From positions 1-64,000 of the forward strand of contig CALKXT010000041.1 of assembly GCA_938003685.1 (NCBI GenBank): 64,000 nt of DNA. Direction: 5' to 3'. Positions 27,276-37,875 of this stretch are shown one piece after another. The position numbers were made by a program, and so were the translations under genes. Numbering within the stretch: position 1 is the stretch's first letter; each line of letters opens with the position of its first letter. Below the pieces are notes generated by a model. That model saw nothing but the letters and a program-made list of their open reading frames with translations, did no database searches and was not told the DNA's origin. This DNA is from an uncultured Sulfitobacter sp. GTDB lineage: Bacteria > Pseudomonadota > Alphaproteobacteria > Rhodobacterales > Rhodobacteraceae.

Positions 27276-27716
27276 ATGGCACTCATCATTCGGCAGCTTA
27301 CTGAAGATGACCAAGCTGATTGGCGCGCTTTGTGGTGTTCATATTTGGAGTATTATGAATCTTCCGTCTCAGAACAGGTTTACGAGCGCACTTTTGAGCG
27401 GCTTTTGAATACGGACCGTCCGCAACAAAATGGGTTGATTGCCGTACACGATGGCAAAGCTGTTGGACTTGTTCATTATATCTATCACGCTCACAATTGG
27501 CGGCTTGAGGATGTTTGCTATCTGCAAGATCTCTATGCTGACCCTTCTGTGCGCGGCAAAGGCGTGGGGCGCGCGCTGATTGAGGCCGTTTACAAAGCCG
27601 CAGACCTGAATGGCACGCCGTCGGTTTATTGGCTGACACAGGATTTCAATGCCACGGCCAGACGGTTGTATGATCATGTCGCGAACCTCACCCCATTCAT
27701 TAAATATCAACGGTGA
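27276..27716 (+). CDS. GNAT family N-acetyltransferase
   Basis: LQDLYADPSVRGKGVGRALIEAVYKAA acetyl-CoA motif; YWLTQDFNATARRLYD. Confidence 0.9.
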   Translation: MALIIRQLTEDDQADWRALWCSYLEYYESSVSEQVYERTFERLLNTDRPQQNGLIAVHDGKAVGLVHYIYHAHNWRLEDVCYLQDLYADPSVRGKGVGRALIEAVYKAADLNGTPSVYWLTQDFNATARRLYDHVANLTPFIKYQR

Positions 27717-27844
27717 CTTTGTGGGCTCGCTTCTTGCCTAGAAAAAGTGCAAAGCGTACTTGTTTTCTATGGTTGAATGATCCTGTTAAGGCTCGACAAG
27801 GGTAGTAAAACAACTGATGATTGTGCGTCTGAAACGCGTTATAT

Positions 27845-28597
27845 TTGGACCTTGTTTTGACCACCAAACCTTTTACGATTGATCGTTTTGATGTGCTCCG
27901 AAAAATGCAGGCGGATCATTTTTGGCATGCTGGCAGGCTGTCTATGTTGGCGAATGCCTTGTGCAAACGGGTGCCAAAGCGCGTGACTTTAGCTGTTGAT
28001 CTAGGGTGTGGCCCTGGTGTCCAGTTAGAGACTTGGCGCACTTACGCAGATAGGGTTGTGGGGGTTGATCAACACGCTGCTCAAGTCGATGCAAGCATTT
28101 TTGGTGATGGTGTCGAACTGGTCGTAGGTGATGTGACTGACCTGCCGTTTGCGGATAATTCTGTAGATTTGGTGTTGGCATTGGATGTCCTTGAGCACGT
28201 CCCTGATGTGGCCGTGTTGGAGCAGGCGATGCGTGTGTTGAAACCTGGTGGCACGCTGTTATTGTCGGTCCCAGCGTTCCAATGGTTGTGGGGCTTTCGT
28301 GACGAAGATGCGGGGCATCTGAGGCGCTATACAAAAGCGCAGATATGCCAACGTGTTGAACAGGCGGGAATGGAGGTGTGCCGTGCGCGGTATTACCAGT
28401 TTTTCCTTTTTCCATTGGTTGTGATCTCACGCAAAGTTGGACGAAAATCGAAAGTGACCCGCGATGCAGAAGATTTTCCACCGCGTATGGTGAATGCGGT
28501 TTTTCGCTACATAAATCGTTTTGAAGCGCGGCTTGACGCGCTGGGCGTGCGGTTGCCAATCGGCTCATCGATCATTGTCACGGCGAGGAAGGTTTAG
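27845..28597 (+). CDS. Class I SAM-dependent methyltransferase
   Basis: VDLGCGPGVQLETW, DLVLALDVLEHVPDV, LKPGGTLLLSVPAFQWLW. Confidence 0.88.
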   Translation: MDLVLTTKPFTIDRFDVLRKMQADHFWHAGRLSMLANALCKRVPKRVTLAVDLGCGPGVQLETWRTYADRVVGVDQHAAQVDASIFGDGVELVVGDVTDLPFADNSVDLVLALDVLEHVPDVAVLEQAMRVLKPGGTLLLSVPAFQWLWGFRDEDAGHLRRYTKAQICQRVEQAGMEVCRARYYQFFLFPLVVISRKVGRKSKVTRDAEDFPPRMVNAVFRYINRFEARLDALGVRLPIGSSIIVTARKV

Positions 28598-29410
28598 ATG
28601 GATGGGCTGTACCTTGAGGCCAAGCCATTTGAGCTGTTTTTGTTTCATCGCGATGTGGACTTGTCTTGTCAGATGCTAAAATCGGGCGTTGGTGCGATTA
28701 TCATCGACTTAGAGAGCCGTGGTAAAAAACAAAGACAAGCTGGTTTTGACACTGAAATAAACGCGCACACCGCTCAAGATTTACGCAGTTTGCGCGCCAA
28801 GACGAAAGGTCCGATTTTCTGTCGCGTCAGTGGCCCTGACGTTTCAGAACGTGAATTGAATGAGGTCGTTAAAAGCGGCGCGGATGAGATTATCATCCCG
28901 ATGGTAAGGCATGTCACCGAAGTTGAACGCATTTTGCGATTGGTCAATGACCGCTGTCGCGTCACGGTTATGATCGAAACGCAAGAGGCAGCCGATCAGG
29001 CGAATGCACTCAGCGTACTACCGATTGAGCGGATATATGTTGGATTGAACGATCTACATATTGATCGCGGCACTGACACGATATTTACCCCATTGGTGGA
29101 CGGATATTTGGATCGCATCAGGGATGAATGTCGGGAAGTTGCCTTTGGATTTGGTGGGTTGACCCTGCCAGAGCTTGGTGCGCCTCTTGCCGCACGTCAC
29201 TTGTATGCTGAAATGGCGCGGTTGGACTGTTCGTTTACCTTCTTGCGTAGGTCATTCTATCGGGATGTCGTTGGTAAAGAGAGTGCCGATGAGGTGAAGG
29301 GTATGAAGTCTGTTTTGTGCAAAATGCAAATGCGGGCCCCTCAAGCTATTCGTGATGATCAACAAAACCTTCATGACGCGTTTCAGAACATTGATCGGCG
29401 GAACCTGTGA
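28598..29410 (+). CDS. HpcH/HpaI aldolase / citrate lyase-like protein
   Basis: GVGAIIIDLESRGK, IFCRVSGPD, GADEIIIPMVRHVTEVERIL, VMIETQEAADQ, YVGLNDLHIDRG. Confidence 0.8.
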   Translation: MDGLYLEAKPFELFLFHRDVDLSCQMLKSGVGAIIIDLESRGKKQRQAGFDTEINAHTAQDLRSLRAKTKGPIFCRVSGPDVSERELNEVVKSGADEIIIPMVRHVTEVERILRLVNDRCRVTVMIETQEAADQANALSVLPIERIYVGLNDLHIDRGTDTIFTPLVDGYLDRIRDECREVAFGFGGLTLPELGAPLAARHLYAEMARLDCSFTFLRRSFYRDVVGKESADEVKGMKSVLCKMQMRAPQAIRDDQQNLHDAFQNIDRRNL

Positions 29411-30321
29411 TGCTTGATCTCACAGGGACTTCAGTATTGGTGACTGGTGCTGCTGGTTTTGTTGGCGCACATCTCGTTGCCCGTCTGGTCGAATGTGGGG
29501 CATCCGTCTGCGCGTTGACGCACCGGGGGCGTCGTACCACCCGACTTGCCGGGCTTGGCGTCAGTAATTGTATTGTTGCGGCAGACCTTGCAGATATGAA
29601 TGAAATAGCAGAAATCATGCGCAGCATTGCGCCAGATGTCATTTTTCACCTTGCGGCAGAACGTGACGAGGCAACCTTGATCGCAAGGCCGGGGATGAGT
29701 GCAACAACCGGTGCCGCATTGGTCCGCGCGGCGGCACGAGAAAACGTAAAACGATTTGTCACCATAGGTTCGTCACTTGAATACCCTGACCGCGACACCG
29801 GTTTGCCTGTTGGACCACATGGTACTGCAAAGGCTCGCGCAATGCAGGCAATGCAAGAGACTTCATTTGAAGTCGGTGTGCCATTCTCTGCGTTTCGAAC
29901 GCACTATGTATATGGCCCTCTGCACGGCACGCAAAAACTGATTCCAACAGCCATTCGTGCGGCCGCAACTGGGATATCGATGACCATGACGGGTCCAGAT
30001 ATCCGCAAACGATTTGTCTATGTTGGGGATGTTGTCACGGCCTGTTTGGATATTTTAGACCTGCCTGCGGACTCTCAACAGGTGTATCTTGCAACCGCGA
30101 CCGATCAGCATGCTAATCAAGAGATCGTTCGCAAAATTGCTAGATTGATGGGCAAAGAAATAGGTATTGATATGGACCCGCTGACGTTGCGGGATTGGGA
30201 TCGTACGGATTGGGATTTACCAATCGGTGCCACCTTATTGCCGGGGTGGAAACCTTCAGTTGACCTTGATCAAGGTCTTAAAGCTTCAATAATGTCAGAG
30301 GGATTTGAAGTCCGTGATTGA
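29410..30321 (+). CDS. NAD-dependent epimerase/dehydratase
   Basis: SVLVTGAAGFVGAHLVARLVECGASV, DVIFHLAA; later TIGSSLEYPD and FRTHYVYGP. Confidence 0.88.
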   Translation: MLDLTGTSVLVTGAAGFVGAHLVARLVECGASVCALTHRGRRTTRLAGLGVSNCIVAADLADMNEIAEIMRSIAPDVIFHLAAERDEATLIARPGMSATTGAALVRAAARENVKRFVTIGSSLEYPDRDTGLPVGPHGTAKARAMQAMQETSFEVGVPFSAFRTHYVYGPLHGTQKLIPTAIRAAATGISMTMTGPDIRKRFVYVGDVVTACLDILDLPADSQQVYLATATDQHANQEIVRKIARLMGKEIGIDMDPLTLRDWDRTDWDLPIGATLLPGWKPSVDLDQGLKASIMSEGFEVRD

Positions 30322-31003
30322 AAGCGTCAGCATCATTGTTCCGGTGATGAACAACCAAAATACTGTAGTCAGGTTGGTCGATGAGGTGTCTACAGCTTTG
30401 GATGGGCATAGCGTCGAGTTTATCTTTGTCGAAGACGCGAGCACCGATGGATCGCTTGAGGTATTGGTTCAAATGGCGGGTCGCGACAACCGTGTTCAAG
30501 TCGTGATTAATGACAGGAATCTAGGTCAGCAAGCCAGTATTCATAGGGGATTGGTACAGTGCAGTGGAGAGGCCGTAGTGGTGATGGACGCCGACCTCCA
30601 AGATCCACCAAACGCGATTCCAATCTTGCTTCAGGGCTTGATGGATGGACCTTATGATGCAGTGTTTGCCGCACGGGTCGGGCGGTATCAATCCGTGCCG
30701 CGCATGTGTAGTGGCATGGTCTTTCGTTTTCTCATGCGCCGTTTGACCAACTTGCCCAAGGGGGCGGGTGGGTTTGTCATCATGTGCGATCATGTTGCGG
30801 CTGATGTGGCAGCGAAGAAAGGTAAATGGTTTTACCTTCCGGGTCTCATTGGATGTGGTGATCATCGCTTGCATGCCATTCCGGTCGAACGGTCCATACG
30901 CAAATCAGGGTATTCTGCTTTTAGCAGTTCTATGCGCTGGAAAACTGGTTTTTCGAATATCGCAGCCGTGCTGCAAGAAAGGGTGTTTCATGCCAAAAGA
31001 TAA
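30305..31003 (+). CDS. Family 2 glycosyltransferase (dolichol-P-mannose synthase/ArnC-like)
   Basis: VSIIVPVMNNQNTVVRLVDEV...FVEDASTDGS...NLGQQASIHRGL...VVMDADLQDPP. Confidence 0.88.
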   Translation: MKSVIESVSIIVPVMNNQNTVVRLVDEVSTALDGHSVEFIFVEDASTDGSLEVLVQMAGRDNRVQVVINDRNLGQQASIHRGLVQCSGEAVVVMDADLQDPPNAIPILLQGLMDGPYDAVFAARVGRYQSVPRMCSGMVFRFLMRRLTNLPKGAGGFVIMCDHVAADVAAKKGKWFYLPGLIGCGDHRLHAIPVERSIRKSGYSAFSSSMRWKTGFSNIAAVLQERVFHAKR

Positions 31004-31751
31004 CAATGAACAGGCGCGTCACAACGCCATTCAACGCTCATATTACGAGGATCGCCCGCGCGCGGACAATCATCGCATGTTGGTGCAGCAATCCCCATAT
31101 GTAATGAACCATGTTGACCAACTGATTGCATTCGCGGGGCTGAAACCGGGCGATCGTGTTTTGGATGTGGGCTGTGGTATGGGTAAATTTACCATTCCCT
31201 TAAGCCAACGTGGGATTGATGTGGATGGCTTTGATCTGTCCCCTAAGCTGCTCGAAGAACTGCGCACTCAAGCAGGGAGCGACAGTGCGATCAAGACATT
31301 CTGTGGTGATTTGCTGGAAGACAATCCAGAGTTGAATGGTAAGTATGATCAGATCACTGGATTTTTTATGTTGCATCATCTTTTTGATCTGCAACAGGCG
31401 ATGAACCATATGGCCCCGCTTCTTAAACCCGGAGGGCAGGCTACGTTTTTGGAGCCCAATCCACTGTGCGCACTGTTTTACATTCAGATCACTTTGGCCC
31501 CGACGATGTCGTGGAAAGCTGAAAAGGGTATCCTGAAGTTGACGCAAAAAAACACAACTAAGTGTATGGAGAAAGCTGGGTTTACGGACGTTGCATTCAA
31601 GCGGTACGGTATTCTGCCTCCGTTCATGCGCAACACGGGCTTTGGTGCAAAATTTGAACCTATGTATGATAAGGTGGCACTGTTGCGACCATTTTCTGCG
31701 TTCCAAATGGTAAAGGCACGATTGGGTCCGAATGGCGCAACAAAGGGATGA
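30990..31751 (+). CDS. Class I SAM-dependent methyltransferase
   Basis: RVLDVGCGMGKFTIPLSQRGIDVDGFDLSPKLL, LKPGGQATFLEPNP. Start chosen at MPKDNNEQ. Confidence 0.85.
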   Translation: MPKDNNEQARHNAIQRSYYEDRPRADNHRMLVQQSPYVMNHVDQLIAFAGLKPGDRVLDVGCGMGKFTIPLSQRGIDVDGFDLSPKLLEELRTQAGSDSAIKTFCGDLLEDNPELNGKYDQITGFFMLHHLFDLQQAMNHMAPLLKPGGQATFLEPNPLCALFYIQITLAPTMSWKAEKGILKLTQKNTTKCMEKAGFTDVAFKRYGILPPFMRNTGFGAKFEPMYDKVALLRPFSAFQMVKARLGPNGATKG

Positions 31752-33256
31752 ATAGTTTTTTTGCGGCGCTTGTGGTTCCACTTGCGCTGCTTACTTTTGC
31801 CATGTTTCGAACCATCCGCTGCGGATTGAACCTCGATGATGAAGGCTATCTAATCTACGGGACCCAAGCGGTTCTGCGCGGTGAAATTCCGATCCGTGAT
31901 TTTCGTGCATATGACCCGGGTCGGTATTACTGGTGCGCCTTGTGGTTCAGGTTGCTGGGTCCGGGTTTCATCACTGCGCGGATCGCGATGGCACTTCTTT
32001 CAGCCGGTTCAATCGTTCTCATTGTTGTGCTGATCTGTCATGCAACGGGTAGTGCTTTGGTAGCTAGCGCTACGGCCTGTCTTGCTTTGGTTTGGATGAC
32101 TCCGATTTATCGACAGGTTGAAGTATTTTTTAGCATCGTCTGTTGCGCGACGCTATATGGATTGGTGGTGGGCATTGGGCATCCAATTGCTTTGGGCGCG
32201 ATTGGAATGGGTGCGGCCTTTTTTGGCCTTAACATCTTCGTCTATTTTGTTGGCTCAGCCGTATTGGTCCTCATTTTTGGCAGCATAGCCGGGTTCTTTG
32301 GGTTTGTTGATTTGGCATTGTCATTTGTTGTTGGCTTAGGGATTTTCGGGGCGATTTTATGCGCTATGGTCGCAATCGTACCCGGTGCCCTCAACGCATA
32401 TTTTGAGCGAAAAGTCTGGCCACTTTGGCGTCGGGGAACAACGAATTTACCGATGCCGCGGCCTTGGGTATGGACTGCTACGACGCCCGAATTCAAAGGC
32501 TATGCGCGCTGGCGGCAAATCTCTTACAAGTTTTTATTCACGTTACTGCCTGTCATGTGCGTGGTTTCATTAATCTGGGTAATGTTTGGTACATCTGAAC
32601 CCGATGATAGGGTTGATGCGCTTTGCCTTGTCGCAGCCTGTGCCGGGCTAATCTATTTTCATCATGCTTTTTCACGCGCTGATCTGCGGCATATTTACGG
32701 AGTTATGCAACCGATCTTCATTTTGTGTGCTGCGCTCAGTCAGATGATGTTTGGATGGCTTGGCGCGACGGTTTTACTCTGCCTGCTTGGTATCGGCAGC
32801 ATTATACTGTTGCGCAATGAAGCGGATTTCATCTTTGGTGATACACAGTTGCTGCGCAAACTGGTGCCATTTGAAATTGGCAATGATCTTTTTATGCTGT
32901 CCAAAGGTTTTGCGCAGACTCTTACACAAATCAAATCGATCGTAGATGAACATATGCAAACAGATGACGTTATGTTTGCCGCACCAGCGTATCCCGGTAT
33001 GTTGGCATTGTTTGGCTGCAAGACCGCAATCTACGACACTTTCCCGGTCTACATGTCTACGCTACGGTCGCGTCAAGTTATGCTGAATGAAATTGCAGCG
33101 TCTAAACCGAAAGTGGCAATTGTCGCGAATGTGATGATCGACGGGCGGCAAGATTTATTGTTCGCAAACAACTACCCTGAAGTAACCAAATACATATTTA
33201 CGCATTACGATATTGCACTGTCTGACGCATCACAGACGATTTATGTTCGCCGCTGA
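31748..33256 (+). CDS. Polytopic membrane protein, probable GT-C (ArnT/PMT-like) glycosyltransferase
   Basis: About 10+ TM segments, LNLDDEGYLIYGTQAVLRGEIPIRDFRAYDPGRYYW acidic loop motif near the N-terminus. Located in a glycan cluster. Confidence 0.6.
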   Translation: MNSFFAALVVPLALLTFAMFRTIRCGLNLDDEGYLIYGTQAVLRGEIPIRDFRAYDPGRYYWCALWFRLLGPGFITARIAMALLSAGSIVLIVVLICHATGSALVASATACLALVWMTPIYRQVEVFFSIVCCATLYGLVVGIGHPIALGAIGMGAAFFGLNIFVYFVGSAVLVLIFGSIAGFFGFVDLALSFVVGLGIFGAILCAMVAIVPGALNAYFERKVWPLWRRGTTNLPMPRPWVWTATTPEFKGYARWRQISYKFLFTLLPVMCVVSLIWVMFGTSEPDDRVDALCLVAACAGLIYFHHAFSRADLRHIYGVMQPIFILCAALSQMMFGWLGATVLLCLLGIGSIILLRNEADFIFGDTQLLRKLVPFEIGNDLFMLSKGFAQTLTQIKSIVDEHMQTDDVMFAAPAYPGMLALFGCKTAIYDTFPVYMSTLRSRQVMLNEIAASKPKVAIVANVMIDGRQDLLFANNYPEVTKYIFTHYDIALSDASQTIYVRR

Positions 33257-33285
33257 ATATTTCTACAAACAAAACCGTGAGAATT

Positions 33286-33822
33286 TCAGAAAATCCTGCA
33301 CCCACTTTCGGTGAGTGGCCCCGGTTGGACCGGACGCCCAGGTGCGGGGTTGATGATGACTGTCTGTACACCTGTTAAGCTTCGCATGCATTGATCTGCT
33401 GCCTGACCGCCGGCGAATTTTCCATCAACATAGATGTCGATCCAGACGTATCCGTTATAGCCACTGTGACAGGGTCCGTTTTGTGGTGAATTACCGTCAC
33501 CACAAAGGTCTTCAACTACGGCATATTTACGTAGGCGAGGTATGTAAAATCTGGTTCCAGCCGGAAAATCCATTACACTCCGGTTACCGTGACGGACATG
33601 TCCAACCGCCAGCGTGATTGGGTCACGATATGTCCCCGTTCCGCCTGCTTCGCGGTGGACAACCGGCCTCGCGATATTACTCGATCCTCTTGGCGTATTG
33701 TCCCAATAACTATAGCCAGTCAGGAAGGCACTGAACTGTTGTTCGGCTTGAACACTGCCTGCACTGAAAGCCGCGATCAATGTAAATGCCAGTGTTCTAA
33801 TGCACAGTCCAAGCTTCATCAC
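33286..33822 (-). CDS. Secreted small protein, possible double-psi beta-barrel (RlpA/expansin-like)
   Basis: Signal peptide ending SVQA; FLTGYSYWDNTPRGSSNIARPVVHREAGGTGTYRDPITLAV...FYIPRLRKYAVVEDLCGDG. Confidence 0.5.
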   Translation of the reverse strand: MMKLGLCIRTLAFTLIAAFSAGSVQAEQQFSAFLTGYSYWDNTPRGSSNIARPVVHREAGGTGTYRDPITLAVGHVRHGNRSVMDFPAGTRFYIPRLRKYAVVEDLCGDGNSPQNGPCHSGYNGYVWIDIYVDGKFAGGQAADQCMRSLTGVQTVIINPAPGRPVQPGPLTESGCRIF

Positions 33823-34440
33823 AAAGTACCCTTCCCAGAAAAGTGTGACCGCGCCATATGGTCACTACCGTTTCTGGAAGGTGCGCTAGAAAGATTTATG
33901 AACCCTTAATAAAAGTGGTAATACGAAGTTAGAATGGGCGTAAAGCTGCCACATTGCTGTGCATGTGCGAGAGAATCACTGCAAGAAAAAACAATCTTAG
34001 AAAGAGTTAATTTGTGATAAACCCGTATAGGGTGATTTGATAATTCACCAATCCTCAAAATAGCCCCCCACCGTCGCCTCATTCGAAACGCTGGCACTAC
34101 TAATAGTTGTTAATGAAGGGCTTAGACCCACAACGAGTGACTTGATTTAGCTTATTCATATACTCGTTCACATAATGTTGTCTGATACCCACCGGCATTA
34201 TTTTTGGTCAAGGTGGGGTGTATTATCAGTTTGTGATAAGAAGAACTGGGGGATGCGTTTGCGCCGGGGAGCGCTGCATCTGATTTTGGGTGATTAAGAT
34301 TTGCCAGCCAGCAAGGCCAGTAACAGGTCGTTCAGATTGTCTAAATCTTGAACGGGTGTGCTGCGGGTCTTTCTGAACAGGCAAATTCTGTTTTGGTGGA
34401 AGATCCGTGGTAATGAGCGCTGCTCACTTCATATACGGCG

Positions 34441-37400
34441 TTGGTGCGACAGGTGGGTAAGTCAGCACATACGTTTAGAGACCCGCGTATTGGCCGGGGC
34501 TTGTCTGACCGCGTTTTTGCTGATCCCAGCAATCGTCGGCGCGGGCGTATTTTGTACTCTGCATTGATGTTGTTGGCTGCAATCCTAGTGTGGATTTTCA
34601 TTTTCTCAATTGCGTTGGTGTCTACGCAGGAATTGGAAGCGGCCCTGCCGGACGATGTTGTCACACTAAAGGGACATTTTTATCAAACCGGCGATCACGA
34701 ACATGCGCAGGTTTCGCCCGATCATATTGCTTCGATCCCCGCCATTGACGTTTATCATCAGCAAGAAGCGTTGGAATACCGATGCCAGCCGGGTGAGGCT
34801 GATAGGCCGCGTGGTGCCGTACAGCGTGTTTATGCCATGTTGCCCAGTGCATTGCCTTGGGCTGCACAGTCACTCGAGCAAAGCTGCGATGTGATTGATG
34901 TGATTATGCCTGCTTGGTTTGATGTCCAATTGGGCGCAGATCAGGTTGAGGTCATAGGCCTTGAAGACGATGCCCGTGAAGCCATGCGTGGATATGTTGC
35001 CGCGCGCAACGGACGCATTGAAGTCATGCCAGTTGTTGCGTTCAATCAAGCAATTGCGCGCCTATATGGCGATCCGGGTGGACGGTCCGAAATTGTGGCT
35101 GCTTTGACTGAGTTTATAGAGCAAGTGGATAAGCCGGGTGAATTGGCCGGCCTCTGTATCGATGCAAGCAGCCTGACCGAAGAAGGCAGTTCTGCCTTTG
35201 CATCCGTTCTACGTCCGCTCAGTGAAGTCATGCGTGTACAGGGGATGCGACCCTGTGTGGCGCTTCCCGGTTCTGCGCCAGATGGTATGTTTGTCATCGC
35301 AAATCGGTTTGCTGATGTTGTGATCGCAAAGGTCTTTGAAGAGCCGTGGGTGGGATCAGCGCCACAACCGATTGCGGCGGATGATTGGTTTGATCGCCGG
35401 GTCGGATCAGTTCAATCCGCAGTTGATGTTGAAAAGCTGGTCATCGCAATGGGCACGTTTTCAGTTGACTGGACGTCGGGCAGTCCAAAACCAAAAATTA
35501 TACCCTTTGCTGAGGCAATGGCGCTCATGGTGGCGGCGAAAACCAAACCCAAATACGAACCTTTTGCGGGCAATGCTCAATCGGTTTTTGTAGATGCAAA
35601 GGGAATGCAACACCGCTTGTGGATGCTTGATGCCGGCTCGGCGCACAATCAATTGATGATTTTGAAGCGTCGCGGTGTGCAATCGGCCGCAGTTTGGAGT
35701 CTTGGATATGAAGATCCGGGCATCTGGGCCGTTTTAGATCAAGCGGTCAAAGCCAAAGCGTTGAGCTCTGATAGCCTAAGTAATCTGGTTTTCGCCAATT
35801 ACGTTGATCGTCTTGGCAAAGGTCCATTTGTTGCGCCTGTTTCAATGCCTGTGGTGGGGGAACGCGAGGTTATGATTGATCCACAAACAAATCGCATCAT
35901 GGCGATGGAATATACTCAATTACCGCAGCCTAGCATTGTGCGTCTATATGGTGGGGGGCAAACCAACAAGGTTGTGCTGACCTTTGATGATGGACCGCAT
36001 AAGATACACACGCCTGCAACACTGGCGGTTTTGAAATCCACCAATACGCCGGGCACATTTTTTGTCTTGGGCAGTAGCGCGATTAAGGCGCCTGAACTGG
36101 TTGAACGCATCCTAGAAGAAGGTCATGAAATAGGCTCTCATACCTATTCACACCCCCACATGGGTGACCTTTCTGCTGGGCGAGCAATCGTTGAGGTGAA
36201 TTCAGTTCAACTGTTGGTTAATGGCATTACAGGCAAGAATATGCGTCTATACCGCGAACCTTACATGCGTAGCGGTGGGCCGATCACATCCAAAGAAGTT
36301 GCCTCTCTGATGCCGCTCGAAAAAGCGGGCTATATCATTGCGGGGATGGATATTGTGCCGCGCGATTGGTTGGCGAGACCTGCTGAAGATTTGACCAAAG
36401 ATATCATTGCCCAAGTAGAGGAAAACGCAGGCGGTGTTGTTTTACTGCATGACGGGGGCGGCGATCAAAGTGAGATGGTCAAAGCCTTGCCCGTTGTGAT
36501 CAAAACGCTGCGTGAAAAAGGTTATGTGTTCACGTCGATGGCCAATTTTCTTGAGACCACGCCAGAAACTTTGCTGCCCAATGCAGAAGGTATGCAATCA
36601 ACTTTCAACAATGTGTCTTTCAAAGCGGTTGGCAGTGGGTGGTCATTGCTGGAACTGGTTTTTTGGACTGTCCTCGTTATCGGCTTGGTGCGGGCAATTA
36701 TTTTGTTGATCCTAACGGCACTGCGTAAACGACATGTCGGGCCTGACACGTCAGAAGCGCCTTCGGTCACCGTCGTTATCCCGGCTTTTAATGAGGCGAA
36801 GGTGATCGGGCGCTGCATCGATTATGTGCTGGCCACGCAATATACTGATTTTGATGTGATCGTTGTGGATGACGGGTCAAGTGATGATACCTATATGGCT
36901 GCGATGGCGTTTGCGGATCATCCTTTAGTGACTGTAATCACTCAATCAAATGGGGGTAAGGCGGCCGCGATGAATGCAGCCTTGTTTGAAACAGATAGTG
37001 ATGTGTTGATCTGCATTGATGCGGATTCACAATTACATCCGCAAGCCGTTGGACTGATGGCTGCGCACTTTAGCGATCCAAAAATCGGGGCCGTTGCAGG
37101 GCGTGTCGTCGTGGGTAACCGCACCAATATCCTGACACGGCTACAGGCATTGGAATACATCACCGCACAAAGTATCGAACGTCGTGCCAAAGAAGTCTTG
37201 AATGCCATTACAGTTGTCCCCGGTGCCATCGGTGCTTGGCGCACAAACGCGCTGATGGAGGCGGGTATTTTTTCGACTGAAACACTGACTGAAGATGCCG
37301 ACATGACGATGGCAATCATCCGTTCTGATTACCGCGTGGTTTATGAGGATCGCGCTGTTGCAGTGACGGAAACCCCAGCTACTGTGAGTGGGTTGATGGC

Positions 37401-37875
37401 ACAACGGTTGCGTTGGTGTTTGGGGATGATGCAGGCAGGATGGAAACATTTGGGTGCAATTATTGAGGGACGCAAGTTGGGCCTGATCTCGCTGCCTGAT
37501 CTCGCGATCTTTGGCTATCTTATGCCACTTATCGCACCACTGGCAGACTTGTTCCTGTTGATCTTGATCTATGATTATTTTGCAGGTGGCGGCACCGTGC
37601 CCCAAGGTGACACGACACTATCAACGGGATCATTTTTGCTGGCCTACCTAGCGCTACCGATATTCGAAGTGATTACGGTCGCCATCGCATTCAAACTTGA
37701 TCCGAAAGAAGACCGCCGCTTGATGTTGTTGATCCCGTTCCAGCGCATCATCTATCGCCAACTGTTGTACTTTTCAGTCATTCGGGCACTTTGGCGTGCG
37801 TTTTCGGGGTCTTTGGCCAACTGGGGCAGGGGCAACCGGACAGGTTTCCAATTTGATCAGTCAAAGCTCACATGA
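34441..37875 (+). CDS. Trifunctional GH18-like / NodB polysaccharide deacetylase / GT2 processive glycosyltransferase fusion
   Basis: NodB: VVLTFDDGPHKIHTP and HEIGSHTYSHPHM. GT2: VTVVIPAFNEAKVIG, VVDDGSSDDT, DADSQL, QRLRW. Upstream GH18-like region (DVVIAKVFEEPWVGSAPQPIAADDWF). Confidence 0.85.
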   Translation: MVRQVGKSAHTFRDPRIGRGLSDRVFADPSNRRRGRILYSALMLLAAILVWIFIFSIALVSTQELEAALPDDVVTLKGHFYQTGDHEHAQVSPDHIASIPAIDVYHQQEALEYRCQPGEADRPRGAVQRVYAMLPSALPWAAQSLEQSCDVIDVIMPAWFDVQLGADQVEVIGLEDDAREAMRGYVAARNGRIEVMPVVAFNQAIARLYGDPGGRSEIVAALTEFIEQVDKPGELAGLCIDASSLTEEGSSAFASVLRPLSEVMRVQGMRPCVALPGSAPDGMFVIANRFADVVIAKVFEEPWVGSAPQPIAADDWFDRRVGSVQSAVDVEKLVIAMGTFSVDWTSGSPKPKIIPFAEAMALMVAAKTKPKYEPFAGNAQSVFVDAKGMQHRLWMLDAGSAHNQLMILKRRGVQSAAVWSLGYEDPGIWAVLDQAVKAKALSSDSLSNLVFANYVDRLGKGPFVAPVSMPVVGEREVMIDPQTNRIMAMEYTQLPQPSIVRLYGGGQTNKVVLTFDDGPHKIHTPATLAVLKSTNTPGTFFVLGSSAIKAPELVERILEEGHEIGSHTYSHPHMGDLSAGRAIVEVNSVQLLVNGITGKNMRLYREPYMRSGGPITSKEVASLMPLEKAGYIIAGMDIVPRDWLARPAEDLTKDIIAQVEENAGGVVLLHDGGGDQSEMVKALPVVIKTLREKGYVFTSMANFLETTPETLLPNAEGMQSTFNNVSFKAVGSGWSLLELVFWTVLVIGLVRAIILLILTALRKRHVGPDTSEAPSVTVVIPAFNEAKVIGRCIDYVLATQYTDFDVIVVDDGSSDDTYMAAMAFADHPLVTVITQSNGGKAAAMNAALFETDSDVLICIDADSQLHPQAVGLMAAHFSDPKIGAVAGRVVVGNRTNILTRLQALEYITAQSIERRAKEVLNAITVVPGAIGAWRTNALMEAGIFSTETLTEDADMTMAIIRSDYRVVYEDRAVAVTETPATVSGLMAQRLRWCLGMMQAGWKHLGAIIEGRKLGLISLPDLAIFGYLMPLIAPLADLFLLILIYDYFAGGGTVPQGDTTLSTGSFLLAYLALPIFEVITVAIAFKLDPKEDRRLMLLIPFQRIIYRQLLYFSVIRALWRAFSGSLANWGRGNRTGFQFDQSKLT

